From an uncultured Marinifilum sp. (GTDB lineage: Bacteria; Bacteroidota; Bacteroidia; Bacteroidales; Marinifilaceae), in assembly GCF_963677195.1 (NCBI RefSeq), contig NZ_OY781918.1:1538923-1602922 (forward strand): 64,000 bases of DNA, in the 5' to 3' direction. Numbering within the stretch: position 1 is the stretch's first letter; each line of letters opens with the position of its first letter. Position numbers and translations under genes: made by a program. This document shows, piece after piece, positions 26,262-35,562 of the stretch. Under the pieces are notes generated by a model. That model was not told the origin of the DNA. It saw only the letters and a program-made list of their open reading frames with translations, and did no database searches.

Positions 26262-26801
26262 TTATTCTTGTTCCTCTTCGAATGCTTTGTATTTTACTGT
26301 TAAATCTGAAATTAACTGACTAAAAGTTGTTACTGCAGCAATTGTTTCTTTTGAGATTTCTTTTTGCTGAAGTTTTAGCATTAAAATTCCATATAAGGCA
26401 GTAAGGCAAACTTCTATATCGTTATTTTCTTCATTTGCCTGCGATTTTTGGCGAAACTCGTTGATATTACCACTTGCTTGCTGAAAGAATCCTGTATAAG
26501 CACTATCTTTTGCTTTGTTTAATAAGAACAAATGAAAATCGTACAATTCATTTACATTGTTTTTAAGAATTTGAAGATGACCAGTTTTTTCAACTTTCTC
26601 TATTTTCATCATCTCAATTAAATTTTCGTACCAATCGCGAATTTCTTGATGAGTTTCTGTTGGTTGTTTAAATTGAGAAATAATGTTTTTATCGATAAGC
26701 TTAATGTCAAATTTACAAGCTCTTATAATATCTTCTACCTGCCACATATATAAGATATATTCGGCTAAATTGCTTTTCTTTTTTTCTTGTGCTATAATCA
26801 T
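26262..26801 (-). CDS. DUF4924 family protein
   Basis: 179 residues, cytoplasmic, almost entirely helical (KKSNLAEYILYMWQVEDIIRA at the start, split KKSNLAEYILYMW and QVEDIIRA). The layout matches the Bacteroidota-specific DUF4924 family. It follows the S4-domain gene by 40 bases on the same strand and probably belongs to a pth-S4-DUF4924 transcription unit. No function is known. Confidence 0.75.
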   Translation of the reverse strand: MIIAQEKKKSNLAEYILYMWQVEDIIRACKFDIKLIDKNIISQFKQPTETHQEIRDWYENLIEMMKIEKVEKTGHLQILKNNVNELYDFHLFLLNKAKDSAYTGFFQQASGNINEFRQKSQANEENNDIEVCLTALYGILMLKLQQKEISKETIAAVTTFSQLISDLTVKYKAFEEEQE

Positions 26802-26841
26802 ATTTTAGTTATCGGTTATTTTATTGTTGGTATTTAAGCGT

Positions 26842-27216
26842 TTATTGCTTTAGTTTATCAATTAATCTTCTTTCTAATTTGGTAGGACGACCAGCACCTC
26901 TTTGTCTGTGTTCAAATCCGTACGATTTTGTAGCATTTAAAAGGTCTAGCTGATCCTGAGCAGTTATGTCTTCCATAAAATCAACGGTAAGTTTGGCCGA
27001 CATTCGCTTGCCTGATATTGCCTTAACACGGTAGCTTCGAATAATAGGAGGAAAGCGAATGTCAATCTTATCATCTATTCGTATTTCTCGTGAAGGTTTA
27101 ATTGTAACCCCATTCATACTTACTTTTCCTTTTTTGCAAGCTTCGGCTGCCAAACTTCGGGTTTTAAAAATCCGAACTGCCCACATCCACTTATCAACTC
27201 TTACTTTATTGTCCAT
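26842..27216 (-). CDS. S4-domain RNA-binding protein (Hsp15-like)
   Basis: 124 residues. An N-terminal S4 domain, VRVDKWMWAVRIFKTRSLA through GKVSMNGVTIKPSREI, is followed by a basic tail (HRQRGAGRPTKLERR). This matches the Hsp15/HslR-like family, which in E. coli binds stalled 50S subunits carrying nascent chains. Its location 18 bases after pth fits a role in rescue of ribosomes or peptidyl-tRNA. Confidence 0.88.
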   Translation of the reverse strand: MDNKVRVDKWMWAVRIFKTRSLAAEACKKGKVSMNGVTIKPSREIRIDDKIDIRFPPIIRSYRVKAISGKRMSAKLTVDFMEDITAQDQLDLLNATKSYGFEHRQRGAGRPTKLERRLIDKLKQ

Positions 27217-27234
27217 GCTGTGTGGTTTAGAAGA

Positions 27235-27879
27235 TTATTTGCTTATTTTCTTGGTATTATATGCTGTCATGGTGCGTTGAATACCGATAGTACTCATGCC
27301 TTTAATCATGTTAATACAGATTTTGTATAATTCAGGTAATTTTTCAGATTCTTCTGCGCTCCATTTTCCAAGTACATAATCTATTTGTTGTCCTTTGTTA
27401 AAATTATCGCCAATACCAAAACGAAGGCGTGCATAGTTTTGATGCCCTAGAGTTTCGTTAATGTGTTTTAAACCATTATGTCCGGCATCGCTACCTTTTT
27501 GGCGAAGTCTTAAAGTTCCAAAAGGAAGAGCAAGATCATCAACTAAGATCATCATGTTTTCAATTTGTATTTTTTCTTTCTGTAGCCAGTAGTTTACCGC
27601 TTTACCGCTTAAGTTCATGTATGTACTTGGTTTTACCAGTACATAAGTGCGACCTTTAAATTTATATTCTGCCATTGCTCCGTATCTGGCATCTTTAAAT
27701 TCAATTTTAGCCGTTTCGGCAAGAGCATCAAGAATATTAAAGCCAATATTGTGTCGGGTATTGTGATATTCAGCACCTATATTACCTAGGCCCACAACCA
27801 AATATTTCATGTAATTATTATTTATTTCTTTTTTCGGAGATATATTTATTCCGAATAGATTTTTTAAGAATTGAATCAT
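27235..27879 (-). CDS. pth: peptidyl-tRNA hydrolase
   Basis: 214 residues, or 191 if translation begins at the second ATG (27808-27810). The catalytic fold starts at [21 protein letters not shown], with the conserved His of [27 protein letters not shown] and GHNGLKHI follow. It releases tRNA from stalled peptidyl-tRNA. Several Bacteroidota Pth proteins carry a similar N-terminal extension, so the long form is plausible. It probably heads an operon with the S4 and DUF4924 genes. Confidence 0.95.
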   Translation of the reverse strand: MIQFLKNLFGINISPKKEINNNYMKYLVVGLGNIGAEYHNTRHNIGFNILDALAETAKIEFKDARYGAMAEYKFKGRTYVLVKPSTYMNLSGKAVNYWLQKEKIQIENMMILVDDLALPFGTLRLRQKGSDAGHNGLKHINETLGHQNYARLRFGIGDNFNKGQQIDYVLGKWSAEESEKLPELYKICINMIKGMSTIGIQRTMTAYNTKKISK

Positions 27880-27940
27880 AACAGAATCAAAGGTAGAATA
27901 TTTGTTTAAAACCTTAAACTGTTATTTACAGATATTAAAA

Positions 27941-27969
27941 AACCTCCCAGGCCAATGGCTCGGGAGGTT
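27941..27969 (-). terminator. intrinsic terminator of rplY
   Basis: AACCTCCC and GGGAGGTT frame a loop with an inner CCA/TGG pairing; on the minus strand it is followed by a T run. It lies between rplY and pth. Confidence 0.92.
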
Positions 27970-27991
27970 ATATTTTTTGCTAAAAAAGAGA

Positions 27992-28570
27992 TTACTCTTC
28001 TGTAGTAGACATAGCAGCAGCACGAGCAGCTCTTGTAAGCTTAACTTGTACAACAACGGCATTTTTAGCATTAAGTAGTTCAAGATTTTCGAAAACAAGT
28101 TCTTTAATCTGAATACTTTTACTAAGTCCTAGTTCTGTAACATCGATAGGCAAGAATTCAGGAAGATCTTTCATTAAAGCTTTAACTTTAAGTTTTCTAA
28201 GGTTTACAGCTAATTTACCACCAGCCTGAACACCTTTTGCGAATCCTTCAACTTTAATTGGAATCTCAACTTCGAAAGCTTTGTCTTCGAATACTTGGAA
28301 AAAGTCGGCGTGAATAGCTTTGTCGGTAGTAGCGTGAAATTGAACTTCTCTCATTACAGCAGTAAACTCTTTACCTTCGATATCGAATTTTACGATGAAA
28401 GTTTCAGGAGTATAAAGCAATTTGTTAATGTCTTTTTCGCTAATTGCAAAGTGAGTGTTTTCACCACCACCATACAATTCACAAGGAACCATTTCTTCTT
28501 TACGTAAAGCTTTAGTAGCTTTTTTCCCTAGGTCAGTTCTTAAAGAACCTTTTAATTCTAAAGTTTTCAT
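27992..28570 (-). CDS. rplY: large-subunit ribosomal protein bL25 (long CTC-type)
   Basis: 192 residues. The N-terminal L25 domain (LKGSLRTDLGKKATKALRKE, then VPCELYGGGENTHFAI) binds 5S rRNA; a C-terminal beta domain (FEVEIPIKVEGFAKGVQAGG) makes this the longer CTC form. It lies downstream of prs, with a TATCTTTG box at 28677-28684 in the gap and a strong terminator after it. Confidence 0.96.
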   Translation of the reverse strand: MKTLELKGSLRTDLGKKATKALRKEEMVPCELYGGGENTHFAISEKDINKLLYTPETFIVKFDIEGKEFTAVMREVQFHATTDKAIHADFFQVFEDKAFEVEIPIKVEGFAKGVQAGGKLAVNLRKLKVKALMKDLPEFLPIDVTELGLSKSIQIKELVFENLELLNAKNAVVVQVKLTRAARAAAMSTTEE

Positions 28571-28676
28571 TTGATATGAATTTTGTGTTACTCAATGCTA
28601 TCTTCAACACCCGGTAAAAAAAGGTTCGGTTAACATCCCATCACACGTTTATAATTGTTTTTACCTAAAATCCGCG

Positions 28677-28684
28677 CAAAGATA
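28677..28684 (-). promoter_or_regulatory. putative -7 box of rplY promoter
   Basis: The minus strand reads TATCTTTG, a perfect -7 match, about 107 bases before the rplY ATG, just after the prs stop. No clear -33 TTG. Confidence 0.5.
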
Positions 28685-28688
28685 TAAA

Positions 28689-29621
28689 TTATAAAATGAA
28701 ATTGGAACTAATTGATTCGCAATTGTAAACATTCATAATTGTTTTAGCAAAAATATCTGCTATAGTTAATTCAGTAATCTTTATAGCTTCTTTTTTCAAA
28801 GGAATCGAGTTTGTGAAAACCACTTCCTCGAGTGCAGATGCTTCAATTCTTTCGTAAGCAGGACCAGATAGAACTGCGTGCGATGCAATTGCTCGTACAC
28901 TTTTAGCTCCTTTTTCTTTTAGCATATCGGCTGCTTTGGTAATTGTTCCTGCAGTGTCAATCATATCATCAATGATAACCACATTTTTATCACGAACTTC
29001 TCCAATAGCTGTCATTTCTCCAACAACATTAGCTTTTTCTCTCGATTTGTGACAAATAGCAAGTCCTGCATTTAAATATTTTGAATAGGCATTAGCTCTT
29101 TTACTTCCTCCCATATCTGGTGAAGCAATAACCAGATTTTCTAAATTCAAACTTTCCAAATATGGAAGAAGAACAGATGAGCCATAAAGGTGATCTACAG
29201 GAATATCAAAGAATCCCTGAATTTGATCAGCATGTAAATCCATAGTCATAACACGATCGACACCTGCAGCCATTAAAAGATTAGCAACCAATTTTGCACC
29301 AATGGCAACTCTTGGTCGATCTTTTCTGTCCTGACGGGCAAAACCGAAATAAGGGATTACTGCACAAACTTTATAAGCCGAAGCTCTTTTGGCAGCATCA
29401 ATCATTAATAACAATTCCATCAAATTATCCGTTGGTGGGTAAGTTGACTGAACAATAAAAACGTGACATCCACGAACTGTTTCCTCGTAACAGGTTTCAA
29501 ATTCTCCGTCGCTAAATCTAACAATGCTCGACTCTCCAACACTTAATCCTGCAGCTTCTGCAATTTTACCTGCCAAATGCTCGCTGTTTGAACCGGCAAA
29601 GATTTTAATCGGGGCTTTCAT
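28689..29621 (-). CDS. prs: ribose-phosphate pyrophosphokinase
   Basis: 310 residues, full length. Makes PRPP from ribose 5-phosphate and ATP for nucleotide, His and Trp synthesis. Motifs: KIFAGSNSEHLAGKIA, the flexible loop YFGFARQDRKDRPRVA, DLHADQIQGFFD with the metal-binding His/Asp, and the PRPP-binding VVIIDDMIDTAGTI. It is followed by rplY on the same strand. A TAAATTTG sequence at 29663-29670 (minus strand) may be its -7 box. Confidence 0.97.
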   Translation of the reverse strand: MKAPIKIFAGSNSEHLAGKIAEAAGLSVGESSIVRFSDGEFETCYEETVRGCHVFIVQSTYPPTDNLMELLLMIDAAKRASAYKVCAVIPYFGFARQDRKDRPRVAIGAKLVANLLMAAGVDRVMTMDLHADQIQGFFDIPVDHLYGSSVLLPYLESLNLENLVIASPDMGGSKRANAYSKYLNAGLAICHKSREKANVVGEMTAIGEVRDKNVVIIDDMIDTAGTITKAADMLKEKGAKSVRAIASHAVLSGPAYERIEASALEEVVFTNSIPLKKEAIKITELTIADIFAKTIMNVYNCESISSNFIL

Positions 29622-29763
29622 TAAAGTATTATTTGTTTATAAATCAGATATGTTTTACTGTGCAAATTTATGAATATTTGCGGCAAATGAATGAAATATA
29701 TTACTTTGTCGCAAATATTTTGACCAACTGAATTCTTCAGTTTTAATATGTATTTAAAATAAA

Positions 29764-29792
29764 AAGAAGATTTCTTTTGCAGAGATCTTCTT
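29764..29792 (-). terminator. terminator of engB
   Basis: AAGAAGAT (29764-29771) pairs with ATCTTCTT (29785-29792); on the minus strand it is followed by a T-rich run, 10 bases after the engB stop. Confidence 0.8.
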
Positions 29793-29801
29793 TCAAATAA
29801 T

Positions 29802-30404
29802 TTATTCTTGTGCCATTTTTATACTTTCATCGATATAAGCTAGTATTTCATCTTTTCCTAGTTCCGATGATGAAGAGCTAACAATATATGGAGGCATTTC
29901 TTCCCATGATTGCAGCATTTTTTTTTCGTAGACCTTTAAATTTTCTGATAATTTACGTTTGGTAAGTTTATCGGCTTTGGTAAATATAATAGAAAATGCA
30001 ATGCCATTAATTCCCAACCATTCCATAAACTCAGTATCTTTTGCCTGAGGTTCGTGTCTCGAATCTACTAAAACAAAAAGATTAATTAAGTTAGGTCGGC
30101 TTTCTATATAATTAAAAATTAATTTTGAAAATCGTTGACGTGTTGATTTTGCCACTTTTGCAAATCCATAGCCAGGTAGGTCGACTAAAAACCATTCTTT
30201 ATTAATAAGAAAATGATTTACCAATTGAGTTTTTCCTGGTTTAGCAGAAGTTTTAGCCAAATTTTTATGCTTGGTAAGCATGTTAATTAAGGATGATTTT
30301 CCGACGTTCGATCGCCCAATAAAAGCAAACTCAGGCTTATCGGGCTTAGGACATTTTTTTATGTCCGAGTTGGACATCATAAATTCGGCTGTAGTAATAT
30401 TCAT
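29802..30404 (-). CDS. engB: ribosome biogenesis GTP-binding protein EngB/YsxC
   Basis: 200 residues, a small single-domain GTPase. G1 is [11 protein letters not shown] (about 31-41), G2 includes [12 protein letters not shown]3 is [10 protein letters not shown] and G4 is TKADK; the [12 protein letters not shown] stretch matches G5. It is needed for late 50S assembly. A TACCTTTG box at 30426-30433 on the minus strand lies about 25 bases before the ATG, implying a very short leader. Confidence 0.96.
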   Translation of the reverse strand: MNITTAEFMMSNSDIKKCPKPDKPEFAFIGRSNVGKSSLINMLTKHKNLAKTSAKPGKTQLVNHFLINKEWFLVDLPGYGFAKVAKSTRQRFSKLIFNYIESRPNLINLFVLVDSRHEPQAKDTEFMEWLGINGIAFSIIFTKADKLTKRKLSENLKVYEKKMLQSWEEMPPYIVSSSSSELGKDEILAYIDESIKMAQE

Positions 30405-30425
30405 TTGGCTCTATATTTTCGACGG

Positions 30426-30433
30426 CAAAGGTA
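30426..30433 (-). promoter_or_regulatory. putative -7 box of engB promoter
   Basis: Minus-strand TACCTTTG matches TAnnTTTG. The nearest upstream TTG is 26 bases away, slightly longer than usual. Confidence 0.45.
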
Positions 30434-30504
30434 TACAGATTCTTAAATTATACGAAATTCAATTCAAATTAAATTTATAAGGATTGTTTTTTTAGAGTAG
30501 AAAT

Positions 30505-30532
30505 AAAAAAACCTCTTTATAAAGAGGTTTTT
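30505..30532. terminator. bidirectional-looking terminator after manA
   Basis: A 28-base perfect palindrome, AAAAAACCTCTTTA followed by TAAAGAGGTTTTTT, lies 19 bases after the manA stop. With A and T tracts on both sides it can end transcription either way; its likely job is ending manA. Confidence 0.88.
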
Positions 30533-30550
30533 TAAATCGTTTATAAATAT

Positions 30551-31543
30551 CTACTTAATGTAAACTTCTAAAATCTTTGTTTTTTCATCGGGACAAAGTG
30601 TGACTGTATCTATCGAAGCAGGAATTAAAACTGTTTCACCTTTGTTTACTATTGTTTTTTCTGCTCCTTCGGTTTCAATTACAAACTGTCCTTCCATACA
30701 CATGTAAATTACAAAGGAATCTAAGTCATGATAGTTTGTTTCGATAGCTTTGTCGAATTCTAATATGTTTGTAGTAAAATACGGACAACGAACCAATTCG
30801 GAAGACTTATTAATTTCTGTTTCGTAATCGGTTTTGTATTTTTTCTCAAAGCTGTAATCAATTGCATCAAGTGCAAGTTCGGTATGTAGCTCACGAGGAT
30901 TTCCTTTGTCGTCGGTTCTGTTCCAATCATACATTCGATAGGTAACGTCTGATGTTTGTTGAATTTCAGCTAGTAAAATTCCTTTTCCAATGGCATGAAC
31001 TCTTCCTGCAGGAATATAGAAACAGCTTCCTTTTTGCACAGGTTCATTGTTTAGGATTTCCTCCAGTTTGCCTTCGTTTAATTTGGCAATATATTTTTCC
31101 TTATCAATTTCCTGATTAAAACCTACAATTAATTCCGATCCCTTATCAGCTTCAATCACATACCACATTTCGGTTTTTCCGTATGCATTGTGTCTTTCTT
31201 TAGACATTTCATCGTCGGGGTGAACCTGAATAGAAAGAACATCATTGGCATCGATAAACTTTATTAGTAATGGAAATTCCATTCCAAAATTTTCGTAAAC
31301 ATGATCTCCAACAAGATCGCCCATGTAAACTTCAATAAGTTCTTCAAGGTTATTGCCTGAAAGTTTACCGTTGCTAACAACCGAAACATCTCCTTCTACT
31401 CCAGAAATTTCCCAACTTTCACCAGCATTTGGCAGTGGCGAAAAATCTTTGTTCAAAACTGTTTTTAATTTGTTACCACCCCAAATTTTATCTTTTAGGA
31501 TAGGTTGAAATTTTAACGGATACAAACTCATTTTTTTATGCAA
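30551..31543 (-). CDS. manA: class I mannose-6-phosphate isomerase
   Basis: 330 residues, the short class I type. Interconverts fructose 6-phosphate and mannose 6-phosphate. Zinc ligands are in QVHPDDEMS (His) and KTEMWYVIE (Glu), with a further His in GRVHAIGKG; the conserved PLLIKFIDANDVLS and DVTYRMYDWNR flank them. It links sugar metabolism to GDP-mannose-derived surface sugars. A Dabb-domain gene lies upstream on the same strand 31 bases away. Confidence 0.95.
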   Translation of the reverse strand: MHKKMSLYPLKFQPILKDKIWGGNKLKTVLNKDFSPLPNAGESWEISGVEGDVSVVSNGKLSGNNLEELIEVYMGDLVGDHVYENFGMEFPLLIKFIDANDVLSIQVHPDDEMSKERHNAYGKTEMWYVIEADKGSELIVGFNQEIDKEKYIAKLNEGKLEEILNNEPVQKGSCFYIPAGRVHAIGKGILLAEIQQTSDVTYRMYDWNRTDDKGNPRELHTELALDAIDYSFEKKYKTDYETEINKSSELVRCPYFTTNILEFDKAIETNYHDLDSFVIYMCMEGQFVIETEGAEKTIVNKGETVLIPASIDTVTLCPDEKTKILEVYIK

Positions 31544-31574
31544 TTAATTAATTTGATATTTATGGCTTTGGGTA

Positions 31575-31877
31575 TTAAAATTCGTAATCGATAACTTTAC
31601 GATCTATCGCCATTTCTTTAATTACCGTAACAGCTTTTACATGTTCGGGATGATTGGCATATACCGATAAATCTTCCAGACTTTCAATGTTAACATTAAC
31701 AACAAAATCGTAGGAAGCATCGGTGTTTAATTCATCAAATCCAATTTGTAAGAATTTTATTTCCGGAATTATTTTATCTAATCCGTCAAATGCTTCAGTT
31801 AATTTGTTGTGATAGTTTTTCTTTTCTTCATCCGACCCAAAAGCCTTGAATTTAAACATTGCTATGTGCTTAATCAT
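31575..31877 (-). CDS. Dabb (stress-responsive A/B barrel) domain protein
   Basis: 100 residues with a start MIKHIAMFKFKAFGSDEEK and the later SYDFVVNVNIESLEDLSVYA and NHPEHVKAV segments, typical of the small dimeric alpha/beta barrel family. Members range from plant stress proteins to small bacterial enzymes, so no reaction can be assigned. It is transcribed in the same direction as manA with a 31-base gap. Confidence 0.9.
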   Translation of the reverse strand: MIKHIAMFKFKAFGSDEEKKNYHNKLTEAFDGLDKIIPEIKFLQIGFDELNTDASYDFVVNVNIESLEDLSVYANHPEHVKAVTVIKEMAIDRKVIDYEF

Positions 31878-31967
31878 TTTAATTCTTTTTTAAATTATTA
31901 TTAACTTTCCGGCGTAATTTAATGCAAAATTATCATTTTTGAATCAAACACCTAAATATCATACAAC

Positions 31968-32585
31968 ATGTTGATTATTGGAATTGCCGGAGGAACCGGT
32001 TCCGGGAAAACTACAGTAGTTAGAAAAATAATTGAGAGACTACCGCAAGGAGAAGTTGCCGTTTTGCCACAGGATTCCTACTATCGCGATAATTCACACC
32101 TTCCTTTGGAAGAAAGACAGGAGATGAATTTTGATCATCCAAATTCTGTAGAGTTTGAGCTTTTAGTAAAGCATTTAAAGCAACTGAAGGAAGGGAAAGC
32201 CATTAATCAACCAATTTATTCATATTTAACTTGTTTGCGCTCCGAAGAAACCATAAAAGTTGAGCCAAAAGAAGTAGTTATTGTTGAGGGTATTTTGGCA
32301 CTTACACAATGCGATTTACGCGATTTAATGGATATTAAAGTTTTTGTTGATTGTGATGCCGATGATAGGCTAAATAGAGTGATAAAAAGAGATATTGTAG
32401 AAAGAGGAAGATCTGTAAATAAAGTTTTGGATCGTTATGAAAAAACGGTAAAACCTATGCATTTGCAGTTTATAGAACCTACAAAGCGTTATGCTGATAT
32501 TATAGTTCCACAGGGTGGTAATAATATTGTTGCTATTGATATTCTAACTCATTATATCAAGAAAAATTTAAGAGTAGAAATTTAA
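31968..32585 (+). CDS. udk: uridine kinase
   Basis: 205 residues. Phosphorylates uridine and cytidine in pyrimidine salvage. The P-loop GGTGSGKTT is at the N-terminus, followed by LPQDSYYRD, NFDHPNSVEF, the VIVEGILAL strand and RVIKRDIVERGRSVNKVLDRY. Length is normal for the family. A strong terminator follows the stop. Confidence 0.95.
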   Translation: MLIIGIAGGTGSGKTTVVRKIIERLPQGEVAVLPQDSYYRDNSHLPLEERQEMNFDHPNSVEFELLVKHLKQLKEGKAINQPIYSYLTCLRSEETIKVEPKEVVIVEGILALTQCDLRDLMDIKVFVDCDADDRLNRVIKRDIVERGRSVNKVLDRYEKTVKPMHLQFIEPTKRYADIIVPQGGNNIVAIDILTHYIKKNLRVEI

Positions 32586-32605
32586 GCTGTTGATAAAATA
32601 CATTG

Positions 32606-32635
32606 AGGAGACTTTGTTCATGTCTCCTTTTTTTA
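32606..32635 (+). terminator. terminator of udk
   Basis: AGGAGAC (32606-32612 region) pairs with GTCTCCT over a 9-base loop, followed by seven Ts. Confidence 0.88.
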
Positions 32636-32669
32636 TAACTTTTCATTTTATTTATGATAAGTTATAGAT

Positions 32670-33392
32670 ATGCTGGATAAAATTAAAGCGGAGAGTTTAC
32701 TGTTTATAGATATTGAAACCGTTTCTGGAAATCATTCATTTGAAACATTATCTCCAAAATTACAAGAGCTTTGGGAGAAAAAATCGAACTATTTTAGAAA
32801 AGACAATGAAAGTGCTGCCGATGTATATCAAAGGGCAGGTATTTATGCCGAATTTGGTAAAATTGTTTGCATCTCTACGGGAATGATTGTTCAGAAAGAT
32901 GGTGTTAGAAAGTTTGTTGCAAAATCGTTTTTTGGTGATGATGAAAAAAAGTTACTTGAAGATTTTTCTGAAATGTTAAATCGTTTTTGTGAAAAACCGA
33001 ACAGAAATTTGTGTGGGCATAATGGAAAGGAATTTGATTTTCCTTATATCGCTAGGCGAATATTAATTAATGGTTTAAAATTACCTGAAGTACTAGATGT
33101 TGCAGGCAAAAAGCCCTGGGAAGTTCAGTTTGTTGATACAATGGAATTATGGAAATTTGGAGATTATAAACACTATACCTCCTTGGCTTTATTGTGCGAA
33201 GTTTTTAATATTCCAACTCCAAAAGATGATATTGATGGTTCTATGGTTGGAGAAGTTTATTGGAAAGAACGGGATATTGAGCGAATAGCTATTTACTGCG
33301 AAAAAGATATATTAGCCACCGCTCAACTTTTTTTACGATATCAGGGACAAGAGTTAATTTCAGTAGAAAATTTTGAAAGAATATTATTGTAA
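32670..33392 (+). CDS. 3'-5' exonuclease, PolB-like DnaQ superfamily
   Basis: 240 residues. The four acidic residues of the RNase H-like exonuclease fold are visible: D and E in FIDIETVSG, D in GHNGKEFDFPYIARR, and D in YCEKDILATAQLF. The pattern matches the stand-alone PolB-like exonuclease family common in Bacteroidota. Probable role in DNA repair or nucleic-acid trimming; the precise substrate is not known. Confidence 0.85.
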   Translation: MLDKIKAESLLFIDIETVSGNHSFETLSPKLQELWEKKSNYFRKDNESAADVYQRAGIYAEFGKIVCISTGMIVQKDGVRKFVAKSFFGDDEKKLLEDFSEMLNRFCEKPNRNLCGHNGKEFDFPYIARRILINGLKLPEVLDVAGKKPWEVQFVDTMELWKFGDYKHYTSLALLCEVFNIPTPKDDIDGSMVGEVYWKERDIERIAIYCEKDILATAQLFLRYQGQELISVENFERILL

Positions 33393-33494
33393 TACACTTG
33401 TTATTGTACAATAAATTGAGTTTTTTCGTGTTAAACTTACTGGTAATATTAAGTTCTTAAATAAAATCTGAAATTTAAACTAAAAGATATAGAA

Positions 33495-34601
33495 ATGAAT
33501 TGTTCATTATATAAAAAACTATCATTTTCGGCCCTTATTATTGGGAGTATGTTTCTATCATCATGCGGAAGCAGTGGAGGAGGTGATGAGGAAGAATTTG
33601 CTTTTCAAACCAGCGATTTAAAGAATAAGTATTGGTATGCTAATCCTTATCAAAATCAAAATTACTCTACCGACGATGCTATTTTGGTTTACCGATTTAA
33701 TGGTGGTGGAGACTTGGTAAAGCAGGATTTTAGTGGCAGAAGAGATAATGATGAGGCGGGTTCCTGGATGTTGTCGGATGATAATGTACTACTTACTATC
33801 GATGATGAAACTAGTGGAAATGTAAGGGAATATACAATCGATAAATCATCAACTGCGAATCATTTATTCTTGAAAAGTTCGCTGGGCAACTGGGATTTTT
33901 ATTCGTCAATACCCGAATTGGATGATTTAACTGCAGATGCCATTCTTGTAAAAGAAGTTATTTTGAGTAATGGAGCCTATGAGAGTATGTATCGTTACGA
34001 GTTTGAAGTTAAAGGAAGTAATGTTGAAGAGGCTAAAGTAATTCTTGAAAATAAAACTTATGATTTAATTGAAGCACAAAGCTCAACAGGCGAAACCGTT
34101 TGGCGTTTAAAGGAAATAGATGCTAAAGAATATTTCGAAAATTTTAGTGGTGCCGAAACAGCTAAGTTTTATGTGAAAATGACATCAGGAGAAGAGTATA
34201 AGCTTGTTGATGAGATTTATAATGAGGATATTGAGGCTTTAAATTATCAATCGATCGACCCTGATCATAATGCAGGAGAAGGAGCTTTGTCTTTAAGTGT
34301 AGAATGGAAGGCTATTAATAATGCCGATGCATTTTATTATATAGAAATTTTAAATTCTGAGAAAGATGAAAATAATCCTTTATACACATCTAATTGGCAA
34401 CCAGCTTCTGGTGATGATATGGAGAGTATTATTCTTGAAGAAGAGAATGCTGGTGATTTTGGCCTAGCTTTAGGCGATACCTTTTATGTGAAAGTTGTGG
34501 CTTATTTATACGAAGAAGATATTGAGCCTTATCAGGGAGATATTCATTCTTTTAATATTCAGGCACGATCGCAATTCATAAAATTAGGTGGTGAATGGTA
34601 A
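33495..34601 (+). CDS. surface lipoprotein of unknown function
   Basis: 368 residues with a lipoprotein signal peptide (IIGSMFLSSCG) and, after the Cys, a Ser/Gly run and acidic cluster GSSGGGDEEE that resembles the Bacteroidota lipoprotein export signal for surface display. The mature part has a lipocalin-like N-terminal region (YWYANPYQNQNYSTDDAIL, GSWMLSDDNVLLTID) and a beta-sandwich-like C-terminal half (LSLSVEWKAINNADAFYYIEI, split LSLSVEWKAIN and NADAFYYIEI). No enzymatic motif. It shares a bidirectional terminator with the next gene. Confidence 0.7.
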   Translation: MNCSLYKKLSFSALIIGSMFLSSCGSSGGGDEEEFAFQTSDLKNKYWYANPYQNQNYSTDDAILVYRFNGGGDLVKQDFSGRRDNDEAGSWMLSDDNVLLTIDDETSGNVREYTIDKSSTANHLFLKSSLGNWDFYSSIPELDDLTADAILVKEVILSNGAYESMYRYEFEVKGSNVEEAKVILENKTYDLIEAQSSTGETVWRLKEIDAKEYFENFSGAETAKFYVKMTSGEEYKLVDEIYNEDIEALNYQSIDPDHNAGEGALSLSVEWKAINNADAFYYIEILNSEKDENNPLYTSNWQPASGDDMESIILEEENAGDFGLALGDTFYVKVVAYLYEEDIEPYQGDIHSFNIQARSQFIKLGGEW

Positions 34602-34622
34602 GTTTACTTGAGATATAAGAAT

Positions 34623-34653
34623 AAAAAAACTCCGCATTTTGCGGAGTTTTTTT
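34623..34653. terminator. bidirectional terminator between convergent genes
   Basis: ACTCCGC and GCGGAGT around a 5-base loop, with an A tract on the left and a T tract on the right; serves the lipoprotein gene (+) and the hydrolase gene (-). Confidence 0.92.
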
Positions 34654-34658
34654 GTTAT

Positions 34659-35468
34659 TTAATCAAGCACGAAATATTCTATGGTTTTTACCAGTAGCTT
34701 GGGTTGTTCGGCATGTAGCCAATGGCCAGCATTAGGGATGGTAGTAATTTCGGCATAGGGGAATATGGTTCGAATTAAATTGGTATCATCATCAGTAATG
34801 TAATTTGAGTTGGCTCCTCGCATAAAAAGAACAGGAAAACCTCTTATTCCTTTTCCATGTGTAAAATCATTTTTGTTCATTCCATCCATTATTTGCGGAA
34901 GGAATTTGCTTATGGTTTTAATATTTAGTTTCCAGCTAAAAATTTTTTCAGCATCTCTTTTTAAATTTTTAAGAAGAAACTGGCGTACTCGTTCGCTCTG
35001 AATGTTTTCAGATAGTTTTTGATCTATTTCGCTTCTCGATTTAAAGTTGTCAAACTTAAAATTCAACATTGCCGAAACAATATTTTTATGGTCGATACTT
35101 TGAATTGATGCATTTGAAATTTTCGAGTAGTTTTTTGGAGCGATATCAGCTATCAATAAATTGCTAATTCTTTCGGGATACTCGGCCGCAAAAAACATAA
35201 CTGTTTTTCCTCCCATCGAATGCCCTAAAAGTGTTGCTTTTTCAATGCGATGGTCGTTCATAAATTCCAGCAAATCTTCTTTTAGGTCCTGATAGGTATG
35301 AGAATTTGAGTGAGGAGAAGCTCCATGGTTTCTTTGGTCAATTAAAAATACCTCAAAATTTTTGGCAAGATCTTTAGCAATACTTACCCAATTATCCGAC
35401 GAGCCATATAAGCCATGTGCAATTATAATTGGATGTCCTTCTCCAAATTTTCTGTAATTTAATTTCAT
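34659..35468 (-). CDS. alpha/beta hydrolase
   Basis: 269 residues. HGLYGSSDNW (oxyanion region) and the nucleophile elbow GHSMGGKT (Ser at about 94) are followed by a C-terminal GHWLHAEQP with the catalytic His. No signal peptide, so cytoplasmic. The pattern is close to YbfF-like esterases, but the substrate cannot be deduced. Confidence 0.88.
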   Translation of the reverse strand: MKLNYRKFGEGHPIIIAHGLYGSSDNWVSIAKDLAKNFEVFLIDQRNHGASPHSNSHTYQDLKEDLLEFMNDHRIEKATLLGHSMGGKTVMFFAAEYPERISNLLIADIAPKNYSKISNASIQSIDHKNIVSAMLNFKFDNFKSRSEIDQKLSENIQSERVRQFLLKNLKRDAEKIFSWKLNIKTISKFLPQIMDGMNKNDFTHGKGIRGFPVLFMRGANSNYITDDDTNLIRTIFPYAEITTIPNAGHWLHAEQPKLLVKTIEYFVLD

Positions 35469-35506
35469 ACAAATAAAGATATAATTAGACCTTTAAAATA
35501 AAAAAA

Positions 35507-35539
35507 GAAAGGATGCCTTTTTTAATAAGACATCCTTTC
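35507..35539 (-). terminator. terminator of pdxJ
   Basis: GAAAGGATG (35507-35515) pairs perfectly with CATCCTTTC (35531-35539); on the minus strand it is followed by a T run, 24 bases after the pdxJ stop. Confidence 0.9.
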
Positions 35540-35562
35540 AAATATTTATGAGTTCTAAATGT